Shown here piece by piece: positions 15,835 to 25,608 of a stretch of 64,000 bases of DNA. The position numbers and the translations under genes are program-made. The DNA comes from Phaeodactylibacter xiamenensis (GTDB lineage Bacteria > Bacteroidota > Bacteroidia > Chitinophagales > Saprospiraceae). The stretch's first letter is position 1; every line of letters starts with the position of its first letter. The notes beneath the pieces are model-generated. The model ran no database searches and was not told the origin of the DNA. It saw only the letters and a list, made by a program, of their open reading frames with translations. The stretch is from contig NZ_JPOS01000034.1 in NCBI RefSeq assembly GCF_000759025.1, positions 163,465 to 227,464 on the forward strand. The letters are read 5' to 3'.

Positions 15835-16695
15835 TCACTGACGCTCATCCTTCCATGCGGCCTGTTTTTCCTGAACAGTCTTCCCATACCGGGCTTTGAA
15901 GTTGTTATCTGCCAGCTTTAGTGCTTCAGATGTTGCTTCGAGCGCAGCCTGGTAAGCTTCCTGTTTGGCGTTAATGCGGGCGAGGAGCCAATAGCCTTGT
16001 GCTGTGGGCTTATTGTCTACTGATTTTTGCGCGTAAGTTCGGGCCGGGTTGACAGCCCCTGACCAAAAAAGGAAATCCGCCGCCTGAAGGTAAATTTCCC
16101 ATTCCCCTTCATCCGGCGTGGCTGCAAGGGCTTCTTCTATTTCCGTGATGGCCCGGTCCATAGTTTCCACTTTGATTGGCAGGTAGAGCCGTAGCTTTTC
16201 CCAGCTGAGTAGTATGTAGCCGTTCTCAATATTTTGCCGGACGATCTCATATTGCAGCATTTCCTGGTGCCGGGTACGTGCAAATTTTGGGCGGATGTCT
16301 ACCCTGAGGGCATCTTGTTCGGGTTGGTAGCCATTGGTGCCACGCAGGGAGGTGTTCTGATTGAAAATCACGGTCCAGGTACTGTCTTTTCTGGGCAGGA
16401 CCAGCAAAGCATACTTACCTGCTTTCAGGGGTTGCCCATTGACCTTGACATCGGTACTGAACCCGATTGTGGTAGCCGCATTAGCGCCGGCGCGCCAGAG
16501 GGTGTCATAAGGTACGAGCCCGCCCCATATTTCACGGTCCAGTACTGAAGGGGCGCTATAGTCTATAGAAATATGAGTATAGCCGATGGTAAGCGCAGTA
16601 CTTGCAGCCGGGCTTTTCAGGGGTAGCTCAACCGTTTGGGCAAAGGCCAGTGTTTGTTGCAGCAGTAGGAACAGGAAGAAAAGAGTAATTCGCAT
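15835..16695 (-). CDS. DUF2911 secreted protein with C-terminal TPR-like helices
   Basis: 286 residues: signal peptide (1-19, ending AFAQ), then a DUF2911 domain (about 25-170) recognised by ISIDYSAPSVLDREIWGGLVPYD, WRAGANAATTIGFSTDV and the AGKYALLVLP segment, then about 110 residues of TPR-like helices (GYWLLARINAKQEAYQAAL). DUF2911 proteins are common periplasmic or secreted Bacteroidota proteins of unknown function. Convergent with the preceding barrel gene. Confidence 0.85.
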   Translation of the reverse strand: MRITLFFLFLLLQQTLAFAQTVELPLKSPAASTALTIGYTHISIDYSAPSVLDREIWGGLVPYDTLWRAGANAATTIGFSTDVKVNGQPLKAGKYALLVLPRKDSTWTVIFNQNTSLRGTNGYQPEQDALRVDIRPKFARTRHQEMLQYEIVRQNIENGYILLSWEKLRLYLPIKVETMDRAITEIEEALAATPDEGEWEIYLQAADFLFWSGAVNPARTYAQKSVDNKPTAQGYWLLARINAKQEAYQAALEATSEALKLADNNFKARYGKTVQEKQAAWKDERQ

Positions 16696-16870
16696 GTTGG
16701 TTGGTTTTGTGTGGCACAGACCATTGATTATGCAATGTCTGTAATGGAAAACGAAGCCGGGAAAGGGTTTGTTTTACCAGCTACAGATTGAAAATATTAT
16801 AAAAAAAACTATTAGTTTTGGGCTGATTTCAGCCGTGAGGCCTGCTGTACTATTCCAAAAACTGATTCCA

Positions 16871-18844
16871 ATGGCACGTATCTTCTTCGGGCTGTTCCTT
16901 ATATGCTGTTTCTTTACGACTGCCGCCCAGGTAGTGGACCCTGGTGATGCGGTGGATTTTTACAAAGCCGGGGAAGAAGCCTTGCTGGCCGGGAAGGAGG
17001 AACAGGCCCTTCGGTTATTTAGGAAAGCAGTAAAAGCAAAGCCTGATTTTAATGCTGCCAGACGAGGTATGGCGCTCTGTCTGGAACTGCAGCGGGATTA
17101 TGCAGGTGCTGCACAGGAGTACAAACAGATTCTTGACCGGGATTCCCTTTTTTCGCGGGCCATGTACTTTCAGGCCGGAGAGGCGTTTTATAAGGCTGGA
17201 AAGCCGGAGGAAGCGCTGGCCTATTTTTCCCGCTATAAAGCACTCCTGGCATGGGGTGTGGATACCTTCAGCCTAAATACAGAAAGAGAGCTTGAAATAG
17301 AAGAAGAATACCTGCAGCGGCTGCCAGGTAGCATACGTGCCTGCGAGGTCTCCCTTGATTCCATCAAGTTTATCAACATTACTACCGTAGAACCGCTCAA
17401 TGGGCAAGTCAATACAAAAGCAGACGATTATTTCCCCTTTCTGACCAACGATCAGAAGCTGCTGTATTTCACCCGTAAAACGGATAAGGGGGACGAAGAC
17501 CTCTATGAAAGCGAATTCACTAACGGGCAGTGGTCCAGAGGGCGCCCCGTCCGCGACCTGAACACCAGCAAGGATGAGGGCATGAGCACTTTTGTACGGG
17601 ATGGGCGGGTATTGTTTTACACTGTTTGCGGCCGGGAAGGCGTGCTCGGTGGTTGCGACATCTGGCAGGTGGAAATGGACCAAAACAGGGAGGTAACTGC
17701 CATGGCGCCTTTGGAAGGCTTTGCCAATTCCGGAGGGTGGGAATCTCAGGCGGCGATCAGCTGCGATGGGCAAGCCCTCTATTTTGCCAGTAACCGCCCC
17801 GGTGGAGTGGGAGGAACAGACCTCTACGTTTGTGAGCGGCAGGCAGATGGATCCTGGGGGGAGGCCGTCAACCTGGGGGCAGGCATCAACTCGAAATTGG
17901 ACGAAGAAGCCCCCTTCATCACCAACGATGGGCAGACCCTGTACTTCTCCTCCAATGGTCATCCGGGTATGGGCGATCAGGATATCTTCATGAGCTGGAA
18001 AGATAAAGACGGGGAGTGGTCGGTGCCTATCAATCTGGGGCCACCCGTGAATTCTGCCTTCCGGGAACTGGGGTTTTTTCTTACCGCAGACGGGCAGACC
18101 GGCTATTTTGCCTCTGACCGGCCGGAGGAAAGTACCGGCGGGCTTGATATTTTTCGCTTTCGACTGGATACACAACTGTATAGCCGCCCGATAACTTTTG
18201 TTGAAGGGCTGGTCATCGACAGCTCGCTGGAGATGACCGTGAGCGCTACGGTTTCCATCGCAGGGCGTCAGGATATTCAGGTTGGGCGGGACGGGCGGTT
18301 TTTCCTTTGTGTACCCGCTGGCGACACGCTATTCACGGCGGTCAGCAAAAAGTTTTTTCACCCCTATGAAAATGCCTTTATCATCCCGCGATGGAACAAC
18401 CGTCAGTTCTACACCATTGAGCTGTTGCTCCATTCCACATTTGATATACCTGATGCTGCTCCGGCCATTGAGCAGGACACCCTTCAGGCCATAGCTCAAC
18501 CGCTGCCACGCAAGAAATTTGTTGAGTACACCCATACCGTTTTCTTCCCCTTTGATGAAGACAAGATGGAAATAGAAGAGCGGGAAAAACTATTAGCTTT
18601 CCTGAAGCCGCTGCAGAAAAAAGATGCTCAGGATATTCGTATTGTGGGGTTCTCTGATGACATTGGAACGGATGATTACAATCTACGGCTCTCCGAAGAA
18701 CGTGCCAAGCAGATTGCACTCGTCATCATGGACAACGGGCTGGAAGTAGACCATATATACATGGAGGGCAAAGGGGAAGTGAAAGATGAAACCACAAAAG
18801 CCCTTAACCGCCGGGTGGAAGTGAAAATCAGAGTGCTGGAATAG
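16871..18844 (+). CDS. PorE-like OmpA-family protein (TPR, PD40 propeller, OmpA C-terminus)
   Basis: 657 residues with signal peptide (MARIFFGLFLICCFFTTAAQ), TPR helices (about 25-130), a WD40-like PD40 propeller (about 190-450; repeated YFASNRPGG, YFSSNG and YFASDRP blades), a carboxypeptidase-regulatory-like beta domain (about 440-530) and an OmpA peptidoglycan-binding domain (about 555-657; NLRLSEERAKQIA, NRRVEVKI). This domain order is that of PorE, a T9SS component that links the machine to peptidoglycan; other paralogues share it, so identity is tentative. The frame opens at 16769, but the ATG at 16871 precedes the signal peptide. Confidence 0.8.
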   Translation: MARIFFGLFLICCFFTTAAQVVDPGDAVDFYKAGEEALLAGKEEQALRLFRKAVKAKPDFNAARRGMALCLELQRDYAGAAQEYKQILDRDSLFSRAMYFQAGEAFYKAGKPEEALAYFSRYKALLAWGVDTFSLNTERELEIEEEYLQRLPGSIRACEVSLDSIKFINITTVEPLNGQVNTKADDYFPFLTNDQKLLYFTRKTDKGDEDLYESEFTNGQWSRGRPVRDLNTSKDEGMSTFVRDGRVLFYTVCGREGVLGGCDIWQVEMDQNREVTAMAPLEGFANSGGWESQAAISCDGQALYFASNRPGGVGGTDLYVCERQADGSWGEAVNLGAGINSKLDEEAPFITNDGQTLYFSSNGHPGMGDQDIFMSWKDKDGEWSVPINLGPPVNSAFRELGFFLTADGQTGYFASDRPEESTGGLDIFRFRLDTQLYSRPITFVEGLVIDSSLEMTVSATVSIAGRQDIQVGRDGRFFLCVPAGDTLFTAVSKKFFHPYENAFIIPRWNNRQFYTIELLLHSTFDIPDAAPAIEQDTLQAIAQPLPRKKFVEYTHTVFFPFDEDKMEIEEREKLLAFLKPLQKKDAQDIRIVGFSDDIGTDDYNLRLSEERAKQIALVIMDNGLEVDHIYMEGKGEVKDETTKALNRRVEVKIRVLE

Positions 18845-19015
18845 CGCTAGGGTAGGGTATTCTGTACCCTTCGTACACCATATACCCAGCACTTGCGCAA
18901 ACTTGTCAAATTAACCCTATCAGAATGGTGAACAAAACCATTGAGGCTCTGTTCCGCATTTGTAACCTTGCCTGAGTTCTTTTTCTAATCTGCATTCGGA
19001 ATTCAACTGCTGCTT

Positions 19016-19615
19016 ATGGCCACAAAAATCAACGAAGAAAAACTGGTGCGCCGCCTTCAAGCGAGGGACAAGTCAGCCATTGCCGAAGTGTATGACGCCT
19101 ACGCACCTTCACTGTACGGTATTGCGCTGCATATTGTAAGGTCTGAGGCCATAGCTCAGGATGTGGTACAAGAGACGTTCATCAAAGTCTGGAAAAATGC
19201 GGCCACATATGACACCAGGAAAGGGACTTTATTTACCTGGTTGCTAAATATCACCCGGAATGGAGCGATTGATAAAACCCGATCTGCGGCATTTCGGCGA
19301 AGGCGGCAGAACCTACCTGTAGATGAGCATTTGAAAAACAACCATAAACTGAGTACCGCGCAGAACACGGATCAAATAGGGTTAAGGTCCTTTGTGAATC
19401 AATTAGAGGAAAAGTACAGAGACATAATCGAACTGGCCTATTTTCAGGGGTACACTCAGCAGGAAATTGCTGAAGACCTGGATTTGCCAATTGGTACGGT
19501 AAAGTCGAGAGTTCGAATAGGACTCCGTGAGTTGAGGAAAATCTTTTCAGAGCCAGGTCTAACCCACCTCCTGATCGCAGCTTTTTGCCTGTCGGTATAT
19601 TGGTTCGTCGTTTAA
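19016..19615 (+). CDS. ECF-type RNA polymerase sigma factor with hydrophobic C-terminal tail
   Basis: 199 residues with sigma region 2 (about 25-95; DVVQETFIKVWKNAATYD, LLNITRNGAIDKTR) and region 4 (about 120-180; YTQQEIAEDLDLPIGTVKSRV). The next gene, 10 bases downstream, encodes a membrane anti-sigma factor, so the pair forms a regulatory switch. Odd point: after region 4 the protein ends in LTHLLIAAFCLSVYWFVV, a hydrophobic segment long enough to span or touch the membrane, which ordinary ECF factors lack. Confidence 0.92.
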   Translation: MATKINEEKLVRRLQARDKSAIAEVYDAYAPSLYGIALHIVRSEAIAQDVVQETFIKVWKNAATYDTRKGTLFTWLLNITRNGAIDKTRSAAFRRRRQNLPVDEHLKNNHKLSTAQNTDQIGLRSFVNQLEEKYRDIIELAYFQGYTQQEIAEDLDLPIGTVKSRVRIGLRELRKIFSEPGLTHLLIAAFCLSVYWFVV

Positions 19616-19625
19616 GAATAATGCC

Positions 19626-20408
19626 ATGAATAAAGATAAATTTTTACAAACCGGATTATTAGAGCAGTATATCCTTGGTCTGACGGATGAGGAAGAGACC
19701 AAGATTGTAAAAGATTATGCGGAAACCTACCCGGAGGTTCAATCGGAAATTGATCAGATGCGGGAAGCACTGGATCAGTATGCAAAGCAGTACGCTGTCA
19801 TGCCTCCGGAAGAGCTGAAGTCAAGAGTCATGAAGGGGGTAGATCAGGCTGATCAGCGTTCTGATACGGGTACAGCTGTCCCTGGCCCCGCCAGTTCAGG
19901 CTCCAACTGGATGGGAGCAGCTCTAATGGTTCTGTTAATAGGGGCTTCGCTGTTTTTATACAGGGGCAAAGCTGCCGCAGAACGTGATTTGGCTTCATTG
20001 GAAAGCCGGCATACCATTTTCCAGGAAGAATGTGAGCGCCAAAAAGCCGCGCTTCAGCAGCAACAGCAAATATTTGCCATTCTAAATCATGAGGCAACAG
20101 TGCCTGTTCGCCTTCATACCACAGGGCTGCAAGCAAATGCAGAAGCCGTAGCTTACCTCAACGGCCTCGAAAAAGTAGCCTATATCAATACTGGTTTGCT
20201 GCCAGAATTGCCTTCCGGGAAAACCTATCAGCTGTGGGCTGATGTGGAAGGGGAAATGATCAACATGGGGGTCCTCGAACAACAAAGCAAAGGGTTAAAA
20301 GCCGTATCTTATATCGATCACGCAGAGAGCCTTAATATCACTATAGAGCCTGAAGGCGGGAGCGATGAACCTACCGTCGAACAGCTCATTGCAAACGGTG
20401 AAGTGTAG
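19626..20408 (+). CDS. Membrane anti-sigma factor (RskA type)
   Basis: 260 residues. N-terminal cytoplasmic sigma-binding part (1-90; LLEQYILGLTDEEE), a single membrane helix (about 95-112; WMGAALMVLLIGASLFLY), a short coiled coil, and an outside RskA-type domain (about 150-245; LNGLEKVAYINTGLLPELPSGKTYQLWADV). It should hold the upstream sigma factor at the membrane until a signal releases it. The trigger is not evident. Confidence 0.9.
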   Translation: MNKDKFLQTGLLEQYILGLTDEEETKIVKDYAETYPEVQSEIDQMREALDQYAKQYAVMPPEELKSRVMKGVDQADQRSDTGTAVPGPASSGSNWMGAALMVLLIGASLFLYRGKAAAERDLASLESRHTIFQEECERQKAALQQQQQIFAILNHEATVPVRLHTTGLQANAEAVAYLNGLEKVAYINTGLLPELPSGKTYQLWADVEGEMINMGVLEQQSKGLKAVSYIDHAESLNITIEPEGGSDEPTVEQLIANGEV

Positions 20409-21096
20409 CTTTAATCCCCTTTTGAGCTTTTGCCATTTTACAGTGTCGGGTTTTATTAAAAAATATGAGGAATAATTATGTAGAGTATTAAAAAATCACC
20501 ATTTTAGTAGCGCCCTCAGAACATATCCACCCTAATAGTCCAAAATTTATTGTTTAATTTTAAATCCAATCGGCCTATGTTAATCCTATACATTGCCTCA
20601 GGCGCATTTGTTGTAGGTGGAGGGTTAGTGTTCTTTTCAAATCTTATGGCTCAAAAAACACGCAGCCGTTACTATTAATTGATCTGATCACCCCCCCTAC
20701 CTTGTAAGAACGGAGGACTGCCAAAGCTCCTCCCTGCATTAGTAAGCTATGGCACACACCCCAATCAAAACCAAACACATTACTATACTCACTGCATTCG
20801 TCCTTCACTGCTTCAGTGATGGCAGGCAGTAACGAAGCCCTTCGGCTTCTGGTACTTTCCCATGAACTTATTGGTGACGGGGCTTTCATTAGCTTTGTCT
20901 AATCCATATGGTGCGATGCTGCATTACAGTTGCCATTCATGCCGGGCGATCTCGTTCGGCTGACTGCAACGTAGTGCTAAAACACCTAAAGCACAGTTAT
21001 TGTCCCTCCTGCCTGTTTACAGGTGAGCAGGGGCAATAGCTTTTGTTGCATAAGCTGTCAAAACAAAACGAAAAACGAACCTACTACAGCTTCATG
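20409..21096. other. Long intergenic region after the sigma/anti-sigma pair
   Basis: About 690 bases. It is AT-rich up to about 20680, with one small ORF (listed separately), then mixed. A hairpin-forming stretch at about 20998-21040 pairs TATTG plus CCTG segments with CAGG plus CAATA. A second 27-codon ORF at 20749 begins MAHTPIKTKH, but I saw no support for it. No RNA gene recognised. Confidence 0.4.
20577..20678 (+). CDS. Possible small membrane protein (33 residues)
   Basis: An ATG opens MLILYIASGAFVVGGGLVFF, a single hydrophobic helix with a glycine patch, followed by a basic tail (QKTRSRYY) and TAA. The charge pattern suits an N-out/C-in small membrane protein. It lies in otherwise empty DNA 170 bases after the anti-sigma gene. 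I have no homology evidence, and chance ORFs of this size are common. Confidence 0.3.
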   Translation: MLILYIASGAFVVGGGLVFFSNLMAQKTRSRYY

Positions 21097-21145
21097 CTAA
21101 AAACAGCAAAGGCACTGCCTACCCATTGGGTAAGACAGTGCCTTC
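21097..21145 (-). terminator. Terminator after lepA
   Basis: Stem AAGGCACTG/CAGTGCCTT with inner pairing TACCC/GGGTA. It is followed on the minus strand by TGCTGTTTTT. Confidence 0.6.
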
Positions 21146-21194
21146 TGCTTTTTGTAGGAAACCCCGCACGCAGGGCACCTGTTTGCTTTTTGTA

Positions 21195-22985
21195 TTAGAG
21201 CTTCAGCACGTCAAGGAATGCCTTTTGGGGCACCTCGACTTTTCCAAACTGCCGCATACGGCGCTTACCAGCCTTCTGCTTTTCGAGCAGTTTCCGCTTC
21301 CGCGTAATATCACCACCGTAACACTTGGCTGTTACATCCTTGCGCAGGGCGGAGATGGTTTCCCGTGCAATGACCTTGGCGCCCACTGCCGCTTGTATGG
21401 CAATAACGAACTGTTGGCGGGGTAGTAGTTCCTTGAGCTTTTTGCAGATTTGCCGGCCAAAGGCTTCAGCTTTAGACCGGTGCACCAGCGCGGAGAGTGC
21501 ATCCACCGGCTCACCGTTTAGGCGGATATCCAGTTTGACCAGGTCCGTCTCCCGGTACTCTATAGGCTGATAGTCGAAACTCGCGTAGCCCCGGGAGACC
21601 GACTTGAGGCGGTCGTAAAAGTCAAACACGATCTCAGCCAGCGGCAGATCAAAGGATAGCTCCACCCGTTCAGGCGTAAGGTAGTGCTGCTTCGTCAGCG
21701 TGCCCCGTTTCTCCATGCAGAGGGTCATGATGGTTCCGATAAACTCGGGCTTGGTGATGATCTGAGCCGTGATGTAGGGCTCTTCCACCATTTCAATGGT
21801 ATGCTGTTCAGGCAACTCCGAAGGCGTCCGTACGGTGTATTCCTCTCCGGACTTGTCCATTAGGTTATAGGAAACGTTGGGAACGGTCGTAATGACATCC
21901 ATATCAAACTCCCGGTAGAGGCGCTCCTGCACAATTTCCAGGTGCAGCATACCCAGAAATCCACAGCGGAAACCGAAGCCCAGTGCAGCGGAAGTTTCCG
22001 GCTCAAATACCAGGGATGCATCGTTGAGCTGCAATTTCTCCAGGCTGTCGCGCAGGTCTTCAAAGTCATCGTTGTCGAGAGGGAAAATCCCGGCAAAGAC
22101 CATGGGCTTGACATCTTCAAAACCCTGAATCGCCTTTTCGCAGGGGCGTTCCACCGTAGTGATGGTATCCCCCACCTTAATCTCCTTGGACTCCTTAATG
22201 CCGGTGATAATATAGCCTACGTTGCCAGCCTCCAGTTTGTCCTTAGGGTGCTGCGTCATTTTGAGCACGCCAATCTCGTCCGCTTCGTACTCCTTGCCTG
22301 TATTCACAAACCGGACAAGGTCGCCTTTGCGCATTGTGCCGTTGAGTATCCGGAAGTAAGCAATGACACCGCGGTAGGCATTAAAAACGGAATCAAAAAT
22401 CAATGCCTGCAGTGGGGCCCCGGGATCACCCTCCGGTGCCGGGATGCGCTCCACAATGGCTTCCATAATGTCAGGTACGCCCAGCCCGGTCTTGCCGCTG
22501 GCCAGAACAATGTCTTCTTTTTCACAACCGATGAGGTCAATGATCTGATCAGAGACTTCATCGATCATAGCACTTTCCATATCTACCTTATTGAGAATCG
22601 GGATGATCTCAAGGTCATGGTCAATCGCCAGATAGAGGTTGGAAATGGTCTGCGCCTGAATACCCTGAGAGGCATCCACAAGCAGGAGCGCGCCTTCGCA
22701 GGCGGCAATAGAGCGGGAAACCTCGTAGCTAAAGTCCACGTGGCCCGGTGTATCGATAAGGTTGAACGTATATTGTTTCCCATCGCTTGGACGGTCGTAA
22801 TACATCTGTATGGCATGGCTCTTAATGGTAATGCCACGCTCCCGCTCCAGGTCCATGTTGTCCAGGGCCTGGTCTTGCATCTCCCGGTCGGCAATCGTTT
22901 TGGTATACTCCAAAAGCCGGTCGGAGAGCGTACTCTTCCCATGGTCAATATGGGCGATTACACAAAAGTTTCTAATCTGCTTCAT
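21195..22985 (-). CDS. lepA: Elongation factor 4 (ribosome back-translocase)
   Basis: A 596-residue translational GTPase. The G domain has [25 protein letters not shown] and NKVDMESA. Domain II, the LepA-specific C-terminal region and its basic [17 protein letters not shown] segment follow. It promotes back-translocation or otherwise helps stalled and stressed ribosomes. A second in-frame ATG lies 9 bases upstream, but it falls inside the -7 promoter box; [14 protein letters not shown] is also the usual family N-terminus, so 22985 is chosen. Confidence 0.97.
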   Translation of the reverse strand: MKQIRNFCVIAHIDHGKSTLSDRLLEYTKTIADREMQDQALDNMDLERERGITIKSHAIQMYYDRPSDGKQYTFNLIDTPGHVDFSYEVSRSIAACEGALLLVDASQGIQAQTISNLYLAIDHDLEIIPILNKVDMESAMIDEVSDQIIDLIGCEKEDIVLASGKTGLGVPDIMEAIVERIPAPEGDPGAPLQALIFDSVFNAYRGVIAYFRILNGTMRKGDLVRFVNTGKEYEADEIGVLKMTQHPKDKLEAGNVGYIITGIKESKEIKVGDTITTVERPCEKAIQGFEDVKPMVFAGIFPLDNDDFEDLRDSLEKLQLNDASLVFEPETSAALGFGFRCGFLGMLHLEIVQERLYREFDMDVITTVPNVSYNLMDKSGEEYTVRTPSELPEQHTIEMVEEPYITAQIITKPEFIGTIMTLCMEKRGTLTKQHYLTPERVELSFDLPLAEIVFDFYDRLKSVSRGYASFDYQPIEYRETDLVKLDIRLNGEPVDALSALVHRSKAEAFGRQICKKLKELLPRQQFVIAIQAAVGAKVIARETISALRKDVTAKCYGGDITRKRKLLEKQKAGKRRMRQFGKVEVPQKAFLDVLKL

Positions 22986-22991
22986 AGCTTG

Positions 22992-22999
22992 CAAATATA
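22992..22999 (-). promoter_or_regulatory. -7 promoter box of lepA
   Basis: TATATTTG on the minus strand ends only 6 bases before the ATG at 22985, so the transcript would have almost no 5' leader. The remaining divergent region 23000-23315 shows no gene. Confidence 0.5.
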
Positions 23000-23315
23000 C
23001 GCTATTTTAGATGTTGGTATGCACTATTTCTGCGACAGGGCTGATTATTACATCTATTTTACGTCGGCATACCCGTTTAGATGCCCTGCGCCTTCTTATA
23101 TAATGGAATGCGCTGCAAATAGTTGGCTTGGGCCAAATTGATATTCGTCAAACTTTTATATTTAGAAAAAGCTGATGTGCTGCTGAAACCTTCAGTGCCC
23201 TGTAGCGTATACCTACTTACGAATTAGCCGGTTAAATCAATCCAATACAAACAACCTGATACGGGTTCTGCCTCTCCCGGGGCGAAGCCTGATGGCAGCA
23301 AAACCGATTTGAAGT

Positions 23316-24587
23316 ATGGCCAAAGTTCTCATCGTTGACGACGAAAAAAGTATTCGCCGAACCCTGCGGGACATCCTTGAATTCGAAAAGTACGAGGTGG
23401 AAGAAGCTTCGGACGGCATGGAGTGCCTGGTAAAGCTAAAGCAATCCCGGTACGATGTGGTGATTATGGACATCAAGATGCCTAAAATGGACGGCATGGA
23501 AGCACTGGAGCGCGTTCAAATATTGGCACCGGATACCCCCGTCGTCATGATTTCCGGGCATGCTAACATCGACACAGCAGTGGAAGCCGTAAAAAAAGGC
23601 GCTTTCGACTTTATTTCCAAACCACCGGACCTCAACCGACTGCTGATTACTATCCGGAATGCGATGGACAAATCCAGCCTCGTTACCGAAACTAAGCTGC
23701 TCAAGCGTAAGGTGTCCAAGTCTAAAGTACAGGAAATCATTGGGGAGTCGGAAGGCGTACAGGAAGTCAAAAACACCATCGATCAGGTAGGGCCAACCGA
23801 TGCCCGGGTGCTCATCCTCGGGCCAAACGGTACCGGCAAGGAGCTCGTAGCCCGCTGGCTGCACGAAAAGAGCGCCCGCTCGGATCAGCCCATCATAGAA
23901 GTCAACTGTGCGGCCATACCAGCTGAGCTGATTGAAAGCGAGTTGTTTGGCCATGAGAAAGGCGCGTTTACTTCCGCTCACAAGCAGCGCATCGGTAAAT
24001 TTGAGCAAGCTAACGGCGGCACCCTCTTCCTGGATGAAATCGGCGATATGAGCCTTTCCGCTCAGGCTAAAGTACTTCGGGCACTACAGGAAAGCCGGAT
24101 CACCCGCGTAGGCGGGGACAAGGAGATCAGCGTCGATGTCCGAGTAGTAGCAGCTACCAACAAAGACCTGCGCAAAGAAATAGAAGAAGGCCGCTTCAGG
24201 GAAGACCTTTACCACCGCCTGGCGGTGATCATCATCCGGGTGCCGTCGCTGAATGAGCGCAAAGATGATATTCCTACCCTGGCCAGGCATTTTGTCAAGC
24301 AGGTCTGCCAGGAGTACGGTGTCCCTGCAAAGCCCATAGCCCCCAGTGCGCTGGAACGGCTCAAGGAAGTCAACTGGACCGGCAATATCCGCGAGCTGCG
24401 CAATGCCATAGAGCGGCTGGTGATCCTGAGCAAGGACCGTATAAACGAAGGTGACGTGGAACATTACGTGCTTCCTACCAGCGCTGCGCCCAGCCAGAAA
24501 CTGAAGGATATCTTCGCCCGCTTCGAGAGCAAGGAGGCCTTGCTGGCCTTTATTGACGAGCAATTTGCCGTCTATCAGAATGCCTGA
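23316..24587 (+). CDS. Sigma54-type response regulator without a DNA-binding domain
   Basis: 423 residues: receiver domain (4-115; acidic pocket DDE, phospho-Asp52 in VVIMDIKMP), linker, and an AAA+ sigma54-interaction domain (about 145-375) with Walker A GPNGTGKE, Walker B TLFLDEIGD and the L1 loop as GAFTSA rather than GAFTGA. After NIRELRNAIERL only about 50 residues remain (ending DEQFAVYQNA), with no Fis-type helix-turn-helix. It may act from solution or through a partner. No sensor kinase gene is adjacent. Confidence 0.88.
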   Translation: MAKVLIVDDEKSIRRTLRDILEFEKYEVEEASDGMECLVKLKQSRYDVVIMDIKMPKMDGMEALERVQILAPDTPVVMISGHANIDTAVEAVKKGAFDFISKPPDLNRLLITIRNAMDKSSLVTETKLLKRKVSKSKVQEIIGESEGVQEVKNTIDQVGPTDARVLILGPNGTGKELVARWLHEKSARSDQPIIEVNCAAIPAELIESELFGHEKGAFTSAHKQRIGKFEQANGGTLFLDEIGDMSLSAQAKVLRALQESRITRVGGDKEISVDVRVVAATNKDLRKEIEEGRFREDLYHRLAVIIIRVPSLNERKDDIPTLARHFVKQVCQEYGVPAKPIAPSALERLKEVNWTGNIRELRNAIERLVILSKDRINEGDVEHYVLPTSAAPSQKLKDIFARFESKEALLAFIDEQFAVYQNA

Positions 24588-24636
24588 ATTGAACTAAACG
24601 CTCGTTTCAGTTGTCTTTATATGCCCCTTTGCCACG

Positions 24637-24668
24637 GCTGCCTTTTCCAAACAGGAAAGGCAGCCGTT
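24637..24668. terminator. GC-rich hairpin after the response regulator gene
   Basis: ACGGCTGCC plus TTTTCC pairs with GGAAA plus GGCAGCCGT around an AAACA loop. No T run follows, so it may be a transcript-end stabiliser rather than an intrinsic terminator. Confidence 0.5.
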
Positions 24669-24721
24669 CGATTGTACAGGCAGAAGGGATGAACCAACTA
24701 TACTGAATAAAAGAATAGCCT

Positions 24722-25438
24722 ATGACCAGTAATCAAGTGAAAAAGCACGAAATGCGGCAGTGGGGCCGCGCGATGAAAGGGGAGAATTCCTGGACGATGT
24801 TCAAGGTCATCTCCGAGTTTGTAGATGGCTTTGAAACCCTGAACAAGATGGGGCCCTGTGTGTCCATTTTTGGCTCTGCCCGCACTAAGCCGGACCATCC
24901 TAATTACAAGAAAGCCGTTGACATAGCGCGTATCCTCACAGAAGCAGGCTACGGGGTGATTACCGGTGGCGGTCCAGGTATTATGGAGGCTGGCAATAAA
25001 GGTGCGCACCTGTATGGCGGCCGCTCCGTGGGGCTCAATATCGACCTGCCCTTTGAGCAGGGCTCTAACCAATATGTAGACCACGATGCTAACCTCAACT
25101 TCCGTTACTTCTTCGTCCGTAAGGTCATGTTTGTGAAGTACGCTCAGGCCTTCGTTGCCCTGCCCGGTGGGTTTGGCACCATGGATGAGTTGTTTGAGGT
25201 GCTGACGCTGGTACAAACCAAAAAGATTACCCAAGTCCCAATTATTTTGGTAGGTACTGAATTCTGGGGAGGCATGAAGGAATGGATCAAGCAGGTGATG
25301 CTCGAAGAACACCACAATATTAATCCTGATGACCTGGACCTGATGCCGATCGTCGATGATCCGGAAGATGTGGTAGCAATTATCGACCAATTCTACGCAG
25401 ATAAGGGCGAGGAACTCAGTCCGAATTACGAATTATAG
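24722..25438 (+). CDS. LOG-family Rossmann-fold protein (TIGR00730)
   Basis: 238 residues with the LOG-family signatures GGGPGIMEAGNKGA (nucleotide binding) and PGGFGTMDELFEVLTL (catalytic). LOG proteins release free cytokinin-type bases from nucleoside 5'-monophosphates or otherwise hydrolyse nucleotide phosphoribosyl bonds; the cellular role in Bacteroidota is unclear. Apparently monocistronic, with a strong terminator downstream at 25506-25529. Confidence 0.93.
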   Translation: MTSNQVKKHEMRQWGRAMKGENSWTMFKVISEFVDGFETLNKMGPCVSIFGSARTKPDHPNYKKAVDIARILTEAGYGVITGGGPGIMEAGNKGAHLYGGRSVGLNIDLPFEQGSNQYVDHDANLNFRYFFVRKVMFVKYAQAFVALPGGFGTMDELFEVLTLVQTKKITQVPIILVGTEFWGGMKEWIKQVMLEEHHNINPDDLDLMPIVDDPEDVVAIIDQFYADKGEELSPNYEL

Positions 25439-25505
25439 ACCCTGTCGTGCTCATGGTAGTGCCTCCTGTTTGCAGGTAGCAGGCGCAGGATGGTAAAAGA
25501 CAATG

Positions 25506-25529
25506 AAAAGACCAATCGGTCTTTTTTTT
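25506..25529 (+). terminator. Intrinsic terminator after the LOG-family gene
   Basis: AAAAGACC, loop AATC, GGTCTTTT, then further T residues. Confidence 0.85.
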
Positions 25530-25608
25530 CGACAAAATTGAAAAACGTCAGGCAACCAATTGGCGATGGTGTTCGTTATCTACCTCGAAAAGTAACGCAA
25601 TACCCGCT

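Noticed and set aside
20998..25490. Similar hairpin words (CCTCCTG...TGTTT.CAGGT..GCAGG) at about 21005 and 25468
   Set aside because: The resemblance is short and imperfect; I could not separate it from chance similarity in terminator-like DNA.
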